Positions 52,314 to 60,834 of a DNA stretch of 64,000 nt are shown here, piece after piece. The DNA comes from Bradyrhizobium algeriense. GTDB lineage: Bacteria > Pseudomonadota > Alphaproteobacteria > Rhizobiales > Xanthobacteraceae. How positions within the stretch are numbered: the stretch's first letter is position 1; each line of letters opens with the position of its first letter. The translations under genes and the position numbers were made by a program. Under the pieces are notes generated by a model, which was given only the letters and a program-made list of their open reading frames with translations, made no database searches and had not been told where the DNA came from. Location: NCBI RefSeq assembly GCF_036924595.1, contig NZ_JAZHRV010000001.1, positions 6,158,501 through 6,222,500 on the forward strand, in the 5' to 3' direction.

Positions 52314-52856
52314 TCAATCGAACAGGCTGGGCGTGTGGTTCACGACCGCGCCTTCGATCGTCAGCATCTTCAGCTTCGTCACCACACCGCCATTGGCGGA
52401 GAAGCCGCCGGGCTTGTTGCCCGCCGCCAGCACGCGATGGCACGGCACCACGATCGGACAGGGGTTGCGACCCAGCGCCTGGCCGACGTCGCGCGACAGC
52501 TCGACGCCGCCGAGTTTCTTGGCGATGTCGCCATAGGTCATGGTCTTGCCCGGCGGTATCGTGCGCGCGATGTCATAGACGCCGCGGTTGAATTCGGGAA
52601 CGCCGTCGAGATCGAGCACGACATCGGCGAGGTCGTGCGGCTTGCCCTCGAGCAGCTCCACAATCCCCTCGATCGCGGCCTGCACCTTCGCGGGCGGCGG
52701 CGCCTCGATCAGGTCGCCATGGCGCTGCTGCAGGCGGGTGCGGGTCTTCTTCTCGTCGCCCATCGGCAATTGCACCGAGGTGATGCCGCGCTCGCCCCAC
52801 ACGATGCCGCAGCGGCCGATCGCAGTGTCGAATATCGTAAAATGGTGCCCGGTCAT
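52314..52856 (-). CDS. ogt: Methylated-DNA-protein cysteine methyltransferase
   Basis: Ogt-type protein removes alkyl groups from O6-guanine in DNA onto its own Cys. PIVVPCHRVLAAGNKPGGFS carries the acceptor Cys in PCHR; YDIARTIPPGKTMTYGDIAK is the helix-turn-helix that flips the base. The 180-residue size fits Ogt without an Ada N-domain. I start at the ATG after GGAG at 52856; the upstream open frame is not protein-like. It is convergent with the hydratase gene. Confidence 0.92.
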   Translation of the reverse strand: MTGHHFTIFDTAIGRCGIVWGERGITSVQLPMGDEKKTRTRLQQRHGDLIEAPPPAKVQAAIEGIVELLEGKPHDLADVVLDLDGVPEFNRGVYDIARTIPPGKTMTYGDIAKKLGGVELSRDVGQALGRNPCPIVVPCHRVLAAGNKPGGFSANGGVVTKLKMLTIEGAVVNHTPSLFD

Positions 52857-53042
52857 GGCTGGCTCCACATTCTCCTGTTCAATGCCACCCAGCTTCCTCT
52901 TGGGCCCAAATCTAGGCTTGGAGATTATTGCTATCCACCCGAAACCTGAGGGAACTTGACGGCATGAACAACTTCCGCTGATCTGGGGTTCTCGCCAGCG
53001 CCCTTCAATGGCCCTTGGTCCCACCTCACCTCACGAGATCCC

Positions 53043-53867
53043 ATGCAAACCATAAACGTCAACGGCTATGACATGGCCTATCTCGATATCGGCCAGGGCG
53101 CTGGCGATGGCCCGCCGCTGGTCTGCGTTCATGGTTCGCTGTGCGATTTCCGGATCTGGTCGTCGGTGCTCGGACCGCTGACGCGCAGGCACCGGGTGAT
53201 CGCGCCGTCGTTACGGCATTTTTTCCCCGACCGTTGGGACGGCGTCGGCGAAACCTACTCGACCGCGCAACACGTCGACGACGTCATCGCCTTTATCGAG
53301 AAGCTGGATACCAGACCGGTCGACCTGATGGGCCATTCCCGCGGCGGGAACATCTGTTTTCGCGTCGCTCAACGGCGGCCTGATCTGTTGCGCAAGCTGA
53401 TCCTGGCCGAACCCGGCGGCGAACTCGACGCCACGCTCGATCCCGCCTACCAGCCCGGCCCCTCGCCACTGGCCGCTCAGATTGCGACTTCCGCCGAGGC
53501 AATCGTCAAAGGCGACATCGACGGCGGCCTGCAGATCTTCCTGGATGCGCTGGAAGGGCCCGGCGCCTGGAGGCGCTTGCCGGCGACGCCGAAACAGCTT
53601 TTGCGCGACAACGCCACGACACTGGTCGGGCAAACCCGCGACCAGCGTCCGCTGCTCTCCAGGGCGGATGCTGAAGCGATCAGGACACCGACGCTGTTCA
53701 TCGGCGGCGCCAACACCAAGGGCGCGTTCCCGCGGGTGCTGCATGCGCTGGCGGCCAACGTGAAGGGATCGCGCACCGAGATAATCCCGAACGCCACGCA
53801 TCCGATGTTCGAACAGGCGCCACAGAAATATTGCGAGATCGTTTTGACATATCTCGCGGAGGATTGA
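53043..53867 (+). CDS. Alpha/beta hydrolase, first of a tandem pair
   Basis: It is 274 aa with VCVHGSLCDFRIW (oxyanion), LMGHSRGGNICFRVAQRRPD (nucleophile Ser) and IPNATHPMFEQAP (His). The third triad position, usually Asp after strand 7, reads FIGGANTKGAF with Asn; the neighbour copy has Asp there. It may use another acid or have altered activity. The product is closely related to the next gene along its whole length. Confidence 0.85.
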   Translation: MQTINVNGYDMAYLDIGQGAGDGPPLVCVHGSLCDFRIWSSVLGPLTRRHRVIAPSLRHFFPDRWDGVGETYSTAQHVDDVIAFIEKLDTRPVDLMGHSRGGNICFRVAQRRPDLLRKLILAEPGGELDATLDPAYQPGPSPLAAQIATSAEAIVKGDIDGGLQIFLDALEGPGAWRRLPATPKQLLRDNATTLVGQTRDQRPLLSRADAEAIRTPTLFIGGANTKGAFPRVLHALAANVKGSRTEIIPNATHPMFEQAPQKYCEIVLTYLAED

Positions 53868-53872
53868 TCGCG

Positions 53873-54697
53873 ATGCAGACCTTGAGCGTCAATGGCTATG
53901 ACATCGCCTATCTCGATGTTGGCCGAGGCACGGCCAACATCCCGCCACTGGTTCTCGTGCACGGCACACTAGGCGACTTCCGCACCTGGAATGCCGTGCT
54001 TGGGCCATTGTCGAGGAAGCACCGCGTGATTGCGCTGAGCCTGCGGCGGTTCTTTCCGGAGCACTGGAACGGGGTAGGCAACGACTATCTGATGGCGCAG
54101 CACACCGCCGACGTCATCGGCTTCATCGAAAAGCTGAATGCCGGGCCGGTCAATCTGATCGGCCATTCCCGCGGCGGCCATATTGGATTCCGGGTGGCGC
54201 AGGCGCGGCCGGATCTGTTGCGCAGGGCCATTCTTGCCGAGCCGGGGGGCGATCTCGAACCGGCGCTGCAACCGACAAGCCTGCCTCCCGGCCCCGTGCC
54301 GCTGGGTCCGCGCGTTCCAATAGCTGCCGAGATGGTGCGAAACGGCGACATCGACGGTGCGCTCGCGCTCTTTGTCGATGGGATCGACGGTGAAGGCGCG
54401 TGGGCGCGGTGGCCTGCGGCGCCACGACAGCAATTGCGCGACAACATCTATACGCTGCTTGGCCAAGTCGGCGAAAACCGCAAGCCGTTTCTGAAGAGCG
54501 AGGCCAAATCGATCAATACACCAACGCTGTTGATCGGCGGCGGCGACACCAAGGGCGCTCTGGCGGTGATCTGGCGCGTGCTGGCCGAGCATATTCCGGG
54601 CGCAAGGACCGCTATCATCCCGGGCACCCGCCACTGGATGTTCGAACAGGCGCCGCAGGAATTTTGCGACGTGGTGCTGGAGTTTCTCGCAGCGTAA
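53873..54697 (+). CDS. Alpha/beta hydrolase, second of a tandem pair
   Basis: It is 274 aa with VLVHGTLGDFRTW, LIGHSRGGHIGFRVAQARPD, LLIGGGDTKGAL (acid present) and IPGTRHWMFEQAP. GGAGG lies ten bases before the ATG, and only five bases separate it from the first copy, so the pair is one transcript. Tandem duplication followed by divergence is clear from matching lengths and motif order. Confidence 0.88.
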   Translation: MQTLSVNGYDIAYLDVGRGTANIPPLVLVHGTLGDFRTWNAVLGPLSRKHRVIALSLRRFFPEHWNGVGNDYLMAQHTADVIGFIEKLNAGPVNLIGHSRGGHIGFRVAQARPDLLRRAILAEPGGDLEPALQPTSLPPGPVPLGPRVPIAAEMVRNGDIDGALALFVDGIDGEGAWARWPAAPRQQLRDNIYTLLGQVGENRKPFLKSEAKSINTPTLLIGGGDTKGALAVIWRVLAEHIPGARTAIIPGTRHWMFEQAPQEFCDVVLEFLAA

Positions 54698-54711
54698 ACG
54701 CGTCGCCCTGT

Positions 54712-56472
54712 TTACTTCTGATCCAGCCGCCACGCGCCATCCCAATCGGCGGCCGGCGGATTAGCCTGAAAGTTCTCGACACGATGCGCCATCGCTTTGG
54801 ACGGTCCGTCGCCGGGGACGGCCTCAAGCGCGGCCTGGAACGCCCGGCGTGCGTCATCCCAGCGGCGCGACCGATAGGCAGCCAGCCCCTCGGCGTACCG
54901 CGCCTGCAGCGCTAGCTGCTTCTCGGTCAACTCGCCCTTGCGCCCGATGATCTCGAACACCGCTTCGGGACGAGTCTGGCCGACGACCACCAGCCGATCG
55001 ATCTCGCGCGATTCCACCGCATCGCCGGCCGCCGTGATCGTAGCCTCGGAAACCAGCGAGTGGCTGCCGTAGATCTTGTTGACGCTCTCCAGGCGCGACG
55101 CCAGATTCACCGCATCGCCCATCACCGTGTAGCTCATCATGAATTCCGAGCCGATGCTGCCGACCAGCACCTCACCGGTCGCAATGCCGATGCGCACCTC
55201 GCAGTCGCTTGGCACGGTGCGCACACCAAGCAGCTCGGGCAGCTCCGTGCGCAGCGTCGTACCGCGATCCGCCATTTCGACGGCAGCAAGACAGGCAAGA
55301 CGTGCTTGCTCGCCATGCTCGGTAAACGGAGGCCCCCAATAGGCCATGATCGCGTCGCCGATATATTTGTCGATGATGCCGCGATGGCTGCGGATCGGTC
55401 CCGACATCGTCGACAGATAATGGTTCATCACCTTGACGAGGCCTTGCGGCGTCGTGCCTTCGCTGAGGCTGGTAAAGCCCTTCATGTCGCAGAACAGCAC
55501 CGTCATCACCCGCCGCTCGCCATTGCTCGCAGCCAGCGATTGCGGGTCAATCAGCCCCTCCACGACGCGCGGGTCGACGTAGCGGCCGAAGGTTTCGCGC
55601 AGGTGTTCCTTGTGGCGCAATTGCTCGACCATGTTGTTGAAGGCCGTCGTGAGCTGGCCGATCTCGTCGCGCGTCGTGACGTCGATCGATCCGTCGAGCC
55701 GGCCGGCTTCGACCGCACGGGTACCTTCCAGCAAACGCCGCACCGGTCGCGTAATGCCGATGCTGATGAAAAGTGAAAACATCAGTCCAAGGATGCCCGC
55801 AAGCAAGGTCAGGACAACAGAGATCACAATCGCAGTCTTCTGGTCGCGCATCGTCATCACGGCATCGCTGCGGACCTGCGCAAGCATGTCCGTGCGGATA
55901 TCTTCGATCCTTTGATTGAGTTCGTCGCGCAGCGTATCGGTCCTGGCCAGGCCGGCCCTGGCCTCTGCGAAATTCCCGGCATCGAGCAGGGACAACAGCC
56001 GCATGTACTCCTCACCGAGATAGCGACGGAGATCGATGGTCACGCGCTCGATTCGATCGTCGATCCGGCCGAGCCGGGCGTTATCGGATTCGGTGGAGAC
56101 ATCGTCGATGATCGCGTTGATCAGGGCGCGCGCCGCCTGCGCCTCCTGTTCGATTTCCTGTCCCTTCGTTTCATAGATTTTTCGCTGATCTGCAGAGAAT
56201 GCCATGTCGGGCGGCGACTGCATCCTGCCGATCACGATCCGGCGCAGCGCCAGCGCCTGCTCGAGCGAGCGGACATTCATCCGCGCCAGATGTCCGTACG
56301 CTTCGACATATTTGGAGCTGAACTCGTCGAGCTGATGGGCAATCTTGCGCGTCATCACCGTCGACAACGCCGACGTGATCGCCATCAGAAAGATCAAACC
56401 GATGGCGATGCCGAGTATCCGCTTTCGGATGGTCGGCCGCAGCATCGATGTCTGGTCTAAAAGGACGGCCAT
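54712..56472 (-). CDS. Membrane adenylate/guanylate cyclase with HAMP domain
   Basis: Class III nucleotide cyclase of 586 aa making cAMP or cGMP. An N-terminal membrane helix (about 20-42), a periplasmic sensor domain and a second helix (about 190-215) lead into HAMP (IGITRPVRRLLEGTRAVEAG). The cyclase domain follows: VLFCDMKGFTSLSEG has the first metal Asp, KYIGDAIMAYWGPP the second, and VGSIGSEFMMSYTVMGDAVN the nucleotide region. A C-terminal helical repeat (TPR-like) has LAAYRSRRWDDARRAFQAAL. The sensor domain resembles 4HB-type ligand sensors. An alternative start at MLRPTIRKR lies nine codons in. Confidence 0.92.
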   Translation of the reverse strand: MAVLLDQTSMLRPTIRKRILGIAIGLIFLMAITSALSTVMTRKIAHQLDEFSSKYVEAYGHLARMNVRSLEQALALRRIVIGRMQSPPDMAFSADQRKIYETKGQEIEQEAQAARALINAIIDDVSTESDNARLGRIDDRIERVTIDLRRYLGEEYMRLLSLLDAGNFAEARAGLARTDTLRDELNQRIEDIRTDMLAQVRSDAVMTMRDQKTAIVISVVLTLLAGILGLMFSLFISIGITRPVRRLLEGTRAVEAGRLDGSIDVTTRDEIGQLTTAFNNMVEQLRHKEHLRETFGRYVDPRVVEGLIDPQSLAASNGERRVMTVLFCDMKGFTSLSEGTTPQGLVKVMNHYLSTMSGPIRSHRGIIDKYIGDAIMAYWGPPFTEHGEQARLACLAAVEMADRGTTLRTELPELLGVRTVPSDCEVRIGIATGEVLVGSIGSEFMMSYTVMGDAVNLASRLESVNKIYGSHSLVSEATITAAGDAVESREIDRLVVVGQTRPEAVFEIIGRKGELTEKQLALQARYAEGLAAYRSRRWDDARRAFQAALEAVPGDGPSKAMAHRVENFQANPPAADWDGAWRLDQK

Positions 56473-56504
56473 GATCGGGAAACGGGATGAAGCAAGAGAA
56501 GCGA

Positions 56505-56575
56505 AAGCCCGGCCGATCCGGCCGGGCTTGTTGTTTAGCGCGCGCCGGTGAAATAAGCACGATCCGGCGCGCTAA
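56505..56575 (-). terminator. Two hairpins ending the CMD-family gene
   Basis: AAGCCCGGCC and GGCCGGGCTT (56505-56529) form one stem. TTTAGCGCGCG and its partner CGCGCTAAA (about 56533-56574) form another. Both lie just past the leftward stop at 56600, and on the minus strand the first is followed by TTTCGCTTCTC. Confidence 0.6.
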
Positions 56576-56599
56576 AATTGAGCGGAATTTGGTCGCAGG

Positions 56600-57058
56600 C
56601 TACCCCTTCCAGACGCCTGCCGGCTGGCGCACGGCCACGTTGAGCCTGTTCCAGACATTGATATTGGCAATCGCCAGAATCAGCGCCGCGAGCTCGGCCT
56701 CGTCGAAATGCTTGTCGGCCTCGCTCCAGACCACATCCGGCACCGGATCGGCGCGGTCGCTGAGCCGGGTCAGGGCTTCCGTCAACGCCAGGGCCGCACG
56801 CTCGCCTTCGGTGAAATAGGGGGTGTCGCGCCATGCTGCGACCGAGAACAGGCGCTCATCGGTCTCCCCGGCCCGCTTGGCGATCTTGGGGTGCATGTCG
56901 ACGCAGGCGCTGCAGCCATTGATCTGGCTGGCGCGCAGATGCACTAGCTCGAGCAGTTTTTCCGGCAAGTTCTTCTTGGTCAATTCACCCAGCGCCTGCA
57001 GCGCCTTCATGGCGTCGGGGACGACCATGACCGGGTGGTTCATGCGTGCGTGCATCAT
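56600..57058 (-). CDS. Carboxymuconolactone decarboxylase (AhpD-like) family protein
   Basis: CMD-fold protein of 152 aa. LVHLRASQINGCSACVDMHP carries a CxxC thiol pair and the conserved His, as in AhpD, which gives peroxide-linked disulfide reductase activity. LILAIANINVWNRLNV is the second conserved stretch. Genes of this family are the classic neighbours of ECF41-type sigma factors, and one is divergent here. GGAGAG precedes the start, and a sigma-specific promoter is seen at 57145-57171. A role in oxidative stress is an inference. Confidence 0.9.
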   Translation of the reverse strand: MMHARMNHPVMVVPDAMKALQALGELTKKNLPEKLLELVHLRASQINGCSACVDMHPKIAKRAGETDERLFSVAAWRDTPYFTEGERAALALTEALTRLSDRADPVPDVVWSEADKHFDEAELAALILAIANINVWNRLNVAVRQPAGVWKG

Positions 57059-57109
57059 TTCTACTCTCCATGAGTTGTTCCGTTCTGACGCCGCTTACCG
57101 CCGATTTGC

Positions 57110-57136
57110 TGTCACATCGGCGCGCTTTCGTTCGTC
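57110..57136 (+). promoter_or_regulatory. ECF41-type promoter of the sigma gene
   Basis: TGTCACA (57110-57116), exactly 16 bases, then CGTC (57133-57136) matches the published ECF41 promoter consensus as I remember it. It points at the sigma gene 37 bases downstream and predicts self-activation. Confidence 0.7.
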
Positions 57137-57144
57137 ATAGCCAA

Positions 57145-57171
57145 GACGGAACGCGACATGGGAATGTGACC
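57145..57171 (-). promoter_or_regulatory. ECF41-type promoter of the CMD-family gene
   Basis: Read on the minus strand: GGTCACA (57171-57165), exactly 16 bases, then CGTC (57148-57145). It differs from the rightward promoter in one base of the -35 element and points at the CMD-family gene. Its -35 end lies beside the sigma start codon. Confidence 0.65.
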
Positions 57172-57172
57172 G

Positions 57173-58030
57173 ATGGACGAGAAAAAGTTTTTGGCTGACC
57201 AATTCGAGGCCAACCGGGCCCGCCTGAGGGCGGTGGCCTACCGCATGCTGGGTTCGACCAGTGAGGTCGACGATGCCGTGCAGGAGACCTGGCTGCGGCT
57301 GAACCGTTCCGACACCCAGGCGGTCGAAAACCTCGGCGGCTGGCTGACCACCGTTGTCGCCCGTATCTGCCTCGACATGCTGCGCTCGCGCAAATCGCGG
57401 CGCGAGGAGCCGATGGGGCCGCATGTTCCGGAACCAGTCGCTGACGATGCGCATGGGCGCGATGCGGAAATGGCCGATTCCGTCGGCGCCGCGCTGCTGG
57501 TGGTGCTGGAAACCCTGGCGCCGGCCGAGCGGCTGGCCTTCGTGCTGCACGACATGTTTGCCGTGCCGTTCGAGGAGATTGCCCCGATCGTCGGCCGCAC
57601 ACCCACTGCGGCGAGGCAATTGGCGAGCCGCGCCCGCCGCCGGGTGCAGGGCACGCCGCCGCCGGACGCCGACTTCGGCCGGCAGAAAAGCATCGTCGAC
57701 GCCTTCCTAAAGGCCTCGCGTGAAGGTGACTTCGAAGGACTGCTCGCAGTGCTGGATCCCGACGTGGTGGTGCGCGCCGACCAAGCGGCGCAGCGGCTCG
57801 GTTCGCTCGCCGAGATCCGCGGCGCTACCGCGGTTGCAGAGTTCTTCAAGGGCCGCGCGCAGGCCGCCAAACCGGCGCTCGTCGACGGCGCTCCGGCGCT
57901 CGCCGTTATCTTCGGCGGGCAATTGCGCATCGTGGTGCGGCTAACCATCCGCGGCGAGCGGATATCAGCGATCGATGCTGTGGCGGACGCCGAACAGATC
58001 GGCGAGCTCAACGTCACCCTGCTCCCGTGA
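57173..58030 (+). CDS. sigJ: ECF41-like sigma factor with SnoaL-type C-terminal domain
   Basis: Extracytoplasmic-function sigma factor of 285 aa. Region 2 has VAYRMLGSTSEVDDAVQETW and LGGWLTTVVARICLDML. A linker with GPHVPEP resembles the WLPEP motif of the group. Region 4 has AERLAFVLHDMFAVPFEEIA and TPTAARQLASRARRRVQG. The last 110 residues form a SnoaL-like domain that in ECF41 proteins regulates the sigma factor in place of a membrane anti-sigma. The DGGGR motif typical of that domain is not evident. It is divergent from the CMD gene with matching promoters. Confidence 0.9.
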   Translation: MDEKKFLADQFEANRARLRAVAYRMLGSTSEVDDAVQETWLRLNRSDTQAVENLGGWLTTVVARICLDMLRSRKSRREEPMGPHVPEPVADDAHGRDAEMADSVGAALLVVLETLAPAERLAFVLHDMFAVPFEEIAPIVGRTPTAARQLASRARRRVQGTPPPDADFGRQKSIVDAFLKASREGDFEGLLAVLDPDVVVRADQAAQRLGSLAEIRGATAVAEFFKGRAQAAKPALVDGAPALAVIFGGQLRIVVRLTIRGERISAIDAVADAEQIGELNVTLLP

Positions 58031-58036
58031 GCAGGG

Positions 58037-58846
58037 TCATTTCTTCGTCGCGGAAAACACGATCGCCTGAATCGGCATCCGGCCGGGATCGCCGAATTCG
58101 CGGCGAAATTCCTGCGTCAGCGCGTCGACGATGCGTTCCGGATCGACGCCTCCGCGCGCCCGCACCTGATCGATCAGCGGGTTACCATGGACCGCCGCTC
58201 GCGCGAAGTTCGCGGTGTCAGGAAGCTCGCGCTCCTGTCTGATCACGGCGATGCCGATGTCGTCGAAGCCGGCCGCGATCAGATACTCCTTGATCGGATC
58301 GATCTGATGGCAGGAGAACGGCACGCTGTAGAACTGCGGCGGATCGGCAGGGAAGAAGCGCCCCGCCACCTCATGCGCGATGCGGCCGAACGAGTTGTAC
58401 CGATGGGAGTCCCAGACACTGAGCACATAGCGGCCGCCCCGGGCGAGCAGGCGATAGGCTTCAGCAAAGGATCTTGCCTTGTCGGGAAAGAACATCACGC
58501 CGAACTGACAGGCGATGGCGTCGAAGCTTTGATCGGCGAAGGGAAGCGCGGTCGCATCTGCAGGCTGGAATTCGACCTGCTCGTCGGGCCGAAATTTGGC
58601 GCGTGCAATATCGAGCATCGGCGGATTGAGATCGGTCGCGATCAGTCGCGTGTCATCAGGCAGTGCGTCACGCAATTTCCGGGTGACGATCCCTGTGCCG
58701 GCGGCGGTTTCGAGCACCCGCGCCGGGCGGCTGGCGGCTGCGCGCCTTGAGATATCGGCTGCATATTCGGTGAAGATGATCGGGCCGAGGCCCTCATCGT
58801 AATACTGCGGGATGTTGCCAATGAAGCCGGCTGCATCGCTGCTCAT
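58037..58846 (-). CDS. Class I SAM-dependent methyltransferase
   Basis: UbiE/COQ5-like methyltransferase of 269 aa. RVLETAAGTGIVTRKLRDAL is motif I (glycine-rich SAM loop), LIATDLNPPMLDIARAK gives the acidic ribose-binding Asp, and FQPADATALPFADQSFDAIA and RGGRYVLSVWD are later motifs. A C-terminal cap of about 100 residues may set the substrate, which is unknown. It is convergent with the sigma gene. Confidence 0.9.
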   Translation of the reverse strand: MSSDAAGFIGNIPQYYDEGLGPIIFTEYAADISRRAAASRPARVLETAAGTGIVTRKLRDALPDDTRLIATDLNPPMLDIARAKFRPDEQVEFQPADATALPFADQSFDAIACQFGVMFFPDKARSFAEAYRLLARGGRYVLSVWDSHRYNSFGRIAHEVAGRFFPADPPQFYSVPFSCHQIDPIKEYLIAAGFDDIGIAVIRQERELPDTANFARAAVHGNPLIDQVRARGGVDPERIVDALTQEFRREFGDPGRMPIQAIVFSATKK

Positions 58847-58948
58847 TGCGGACCTCCGATCGCCCCTTGGCGCAGCATAGTCCCAGGCACCCGCCGCAGC
58901 ACCCCGATCCTAGAACCTTGACCGGGGTCGGATTGTCCTCTATTATTG

Positions 58949-58973
58949 AATTCTGAATTCCGTATTCGAAATG
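58949..58973. promoter_or_regulatory. Possible operator upstream of the GntR gene
   Basis: GAATTCTGAATTC and a following GTATTCGAAA give short overlapping inverted repeats within 35 bases of the GntR start. FCD-type GntR proteins often bind AT-rich palindromes near their own start. The assignment is tentative. Confidence 0.35.
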
Positions 58974-58983
58974 AACAGCCGGC

Positions 58984-59658
58984 ATGATCCCATTGGATCC
59001 GCTCCCCAACCTGATTGACCAGGTCTATGCCCGGATCCTCGAGGCGATCACCGATCGTTCGCTGCCACCCGGCCATCGCATCCGGCAGAATGAGCTTGCG
59101 GAAAAGCTCGGTGTATCGCGCCAGCCGGTGTCCCACGCGCTGCATTTGCTGCACCGGCAGGGGCTCGTCGCCGAAAGCGGCCGGCGCGGCTTTGAAGTCA
59201 CCCGGCTCGACCCGGAGCGCATCCGCCAGCTCTACGAGGTGCGCGGTGCGATCGATGCGCTGGCGGCACGGCTCGCCGCCGGACGGGCCAAGATCGACAC
59301 TTCGGGTCGCGCGCAACTCGACGCAGCGCTGCGCGCAGGGCGGACCATCGGCAGAGACACGCCGCTGGCGCGGCTGATCGCGCTCGACGTCGATTTTCAC
59401 AGCGCAATCTATCGCCTCGCGGGCAATCCCGCGATCGAGGAAATGATCGTGCCGCAATGGCCGCATATGCGCCGCTCGATGGCGACTGTGCTGGCCGAAC
59501 TCGATTACCGCGAAAGCGCCTGGGCCGAGCACGAGGCGATTGCAGCGCAGATCTTTGCGGGCAATGCGAAGGCCGCGGAAGCCGCAGCGCTGGCGCATGC
59601 GCAAACGGCGGGACGGATGACGGAGGAGCGATTGAAAGCGACCGACAAGGCGGCATAG
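58984..59658 (+). CDS. GntR-family regulator, FCD subfamily
   Basis: It is 224 aa. An N-terminal winged helix-turn-helix (LPPGHRIRQNELAEKLGVSR, then VSHALHLLHRQGLVAES) precedes an all-helical FCD ligand domain (LIALDVDFHSAIYRLAGNPA; HEAIAAQIFAGNAKAAEAAA) whose Asp and His residues usually hold a metal and an organic-acid ligand. It probably controls the dioxygenase, oxidoreductase and transporter genes that follow. Confidence 0.9.
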   Translation: MIPLDPLPNLIDQVYARILEAITDRSLPPGHRIRQNELAEKLGVSRQPVSHALHLLHRQGLVAESGRRGFEVTRLDPERIRQLYEVRGAIDALAARLAAGRAKIDTSGRAQLDAALRAGRTIGRDTPLARLIALDVDFHSAIYRLAGNPAIEEMIVPQWPHMRRSMATVLAELDYRESAWAEHEAIAAQIFAGNAKAAEAAALAHAQTAGRMTEERLKATDKAA

Positions 59659-59665
59659 CAAGCGC

Positions 59666-59786
59666 CGTCGTTCCGGGATGGTCCGAAGGACCAGACCTCA
59701 GATGCGCTATTGCGCATCGGGGAACCTCGAGATTCTCCGATGTGCAATTGCGCATCGTAGTTCGCGCTTCGCGCGCCCCGGAATGA
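59666..59786. repeat. Palindromic intergenic repeat (CGTTCCGGGATGG type)
   Basis: GTTCCGGGATGGTCCGAAGG at the left and GCGCGCCCCGGAATGAC at the right form the outer ends. Two copies of a TTGCGCATCG motif lie inside. It fills the gap between the GntR and PhyH genes. Confidence 0.65.
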
Positions 59787-59817
59787 CAACAAAATAAAAA
59801 CCAAAGGAGGAAACGCC

Positions 59818-60618
59818 ATGAAACTGACGCCGCAGCAGATCGAATTCTTCAACCGCGAAGGCTGGCTGTTCCTGCCCGAGCTGTTCAGCCCCGAGGAAGT
59901 GGCCTATCTCGCGCGCGAGGCCGAAGGCATCTACGACGCCAACCGGCCGGAGGTGTGGCGCGAGAAGAGCGGCGCGCCGCGCACCGCCTTTGCCGCGCAC
60001 CTCTATAACGAGGCGTTCGGCGCGCTCGGCGCCCATCCCCGCATGATCGAGCCGATCGAGCAGCTCTTCGGCGAGAAGGTCTACATGCATCAGTTCAAGA
60101 TCAACGCCAAAGCCGCCTTCACGGGCGACGTCTGGCAGTGGCACCAGGATTACGGCACCTGGAAGCGCGACGACGGCATGCTTGAACCGCGCGCGATGAA
60201 CATCGCGATCTTCCTCGACGAGGTGATGCCGATCAACGGACCCTTGATGCTGGTGCCGAAGAGCCAGCACGCCGGCGACCTCAAGGCCTCGCATGACCTG
60301 GAGACCACCTCCTATCCGCTGTGGACGCTCGACGAGGCGACCGTCACCCGGCTGGTGAAGGAAGGCGGCATCGTAGCCCCCACCGGCAAGGCCGGCGGCA
60401 TGCTGATGTTCCACGGCAACCTGGTGCACGGATCAAGCGGCAACATCACGCCCTATCCGCGCAAGATCGTCTACCTGACGCTGAATGCGGTTTCGAACTA
60501 CATCCGTACCCCGACGCGGCCGGAATATATCGCGCACCGCGATTTTACGCCGATCCAAACGGTGGAGGATGATGCGTTGCTGCGGCTTGCGCGCGCCCAT
60601 CGCCAGGCGGCGGAGTAG
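59818..60618 (+). CDS. Phytanoyl-CoA dioxygenase family protein
   Basis: Fe(II)/2-oxoglutarate oxygenase of 266 aa. WQWHQDYGTW gives the HxD iron pair and NLVHGSSGNITPYPRKIVYL the distal His and the Arg for 2-oxoglutarate. IAIFLDEVMPINGPLMLVPK SQH is family-typical (given here in two parts). Relatives include ectoine hydroxylase and hydroxylases of small metabolites. An AGGAGG ribosome site precedes the ATG. Context suggests it starts breakdown of an imported compound. Confidence 0.9.
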   Translation: MKLTPQQIEFFNREGWLFLPELFSPEEVAYLAREAEGIYDANRPEVWREKSGAPRTAFAAHLYNEAFGALGAHPRMIEPIEQLFGEKVYMHQFKINAKAAFTGDVWQWHQDYGTWKRDDGMLEPRAMNIAIFLDEVMPINGPLMLVPKSQHAGDLKASHDLETTSYPLWTLDEATVTRLVKEGGIVAPTGKAGGMLMFHGNLVHGSSGNITPYPRKIVYLTLNAVSNYIRTPTRPEYIAHRDFTPIQTVEDDALLRLARAHRQAAE

Positions 60619-60641
60619 TTTGAAATCATTTTAGAACACTC

Positions 60642-60795
60642 GTCATGCCCGGGCACAAGCGCGAAGCGCGTCTTCGCGCTAGATGTCCCGGGCATCCACG
60701 TCTTGCGATGCCGCGGCGGAAAAGACGTGGATGGCCGGGACATAGGCGAGCGGAAGCGACGCCGTCCTTCAGACGGCTATGCCCGGCCATGACGG
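60642..60795. repeat. Palindromic intergenic repeats (GTCATGCCCGGGC type)
   Basis: CGTCATGCCCGGGCACAAGC opens and GCCCGGCCATGACG closes the unit. CCACGTCTT and AAGACGTGG form an inner stem. Typical Rhizobiales extragenic palindrome. Confidence 0.75.
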
Positions 60796-60834
60796 AACAA
60801 TCATTGCTGCCGCGCTACCTGTTGGGATTCTTCC

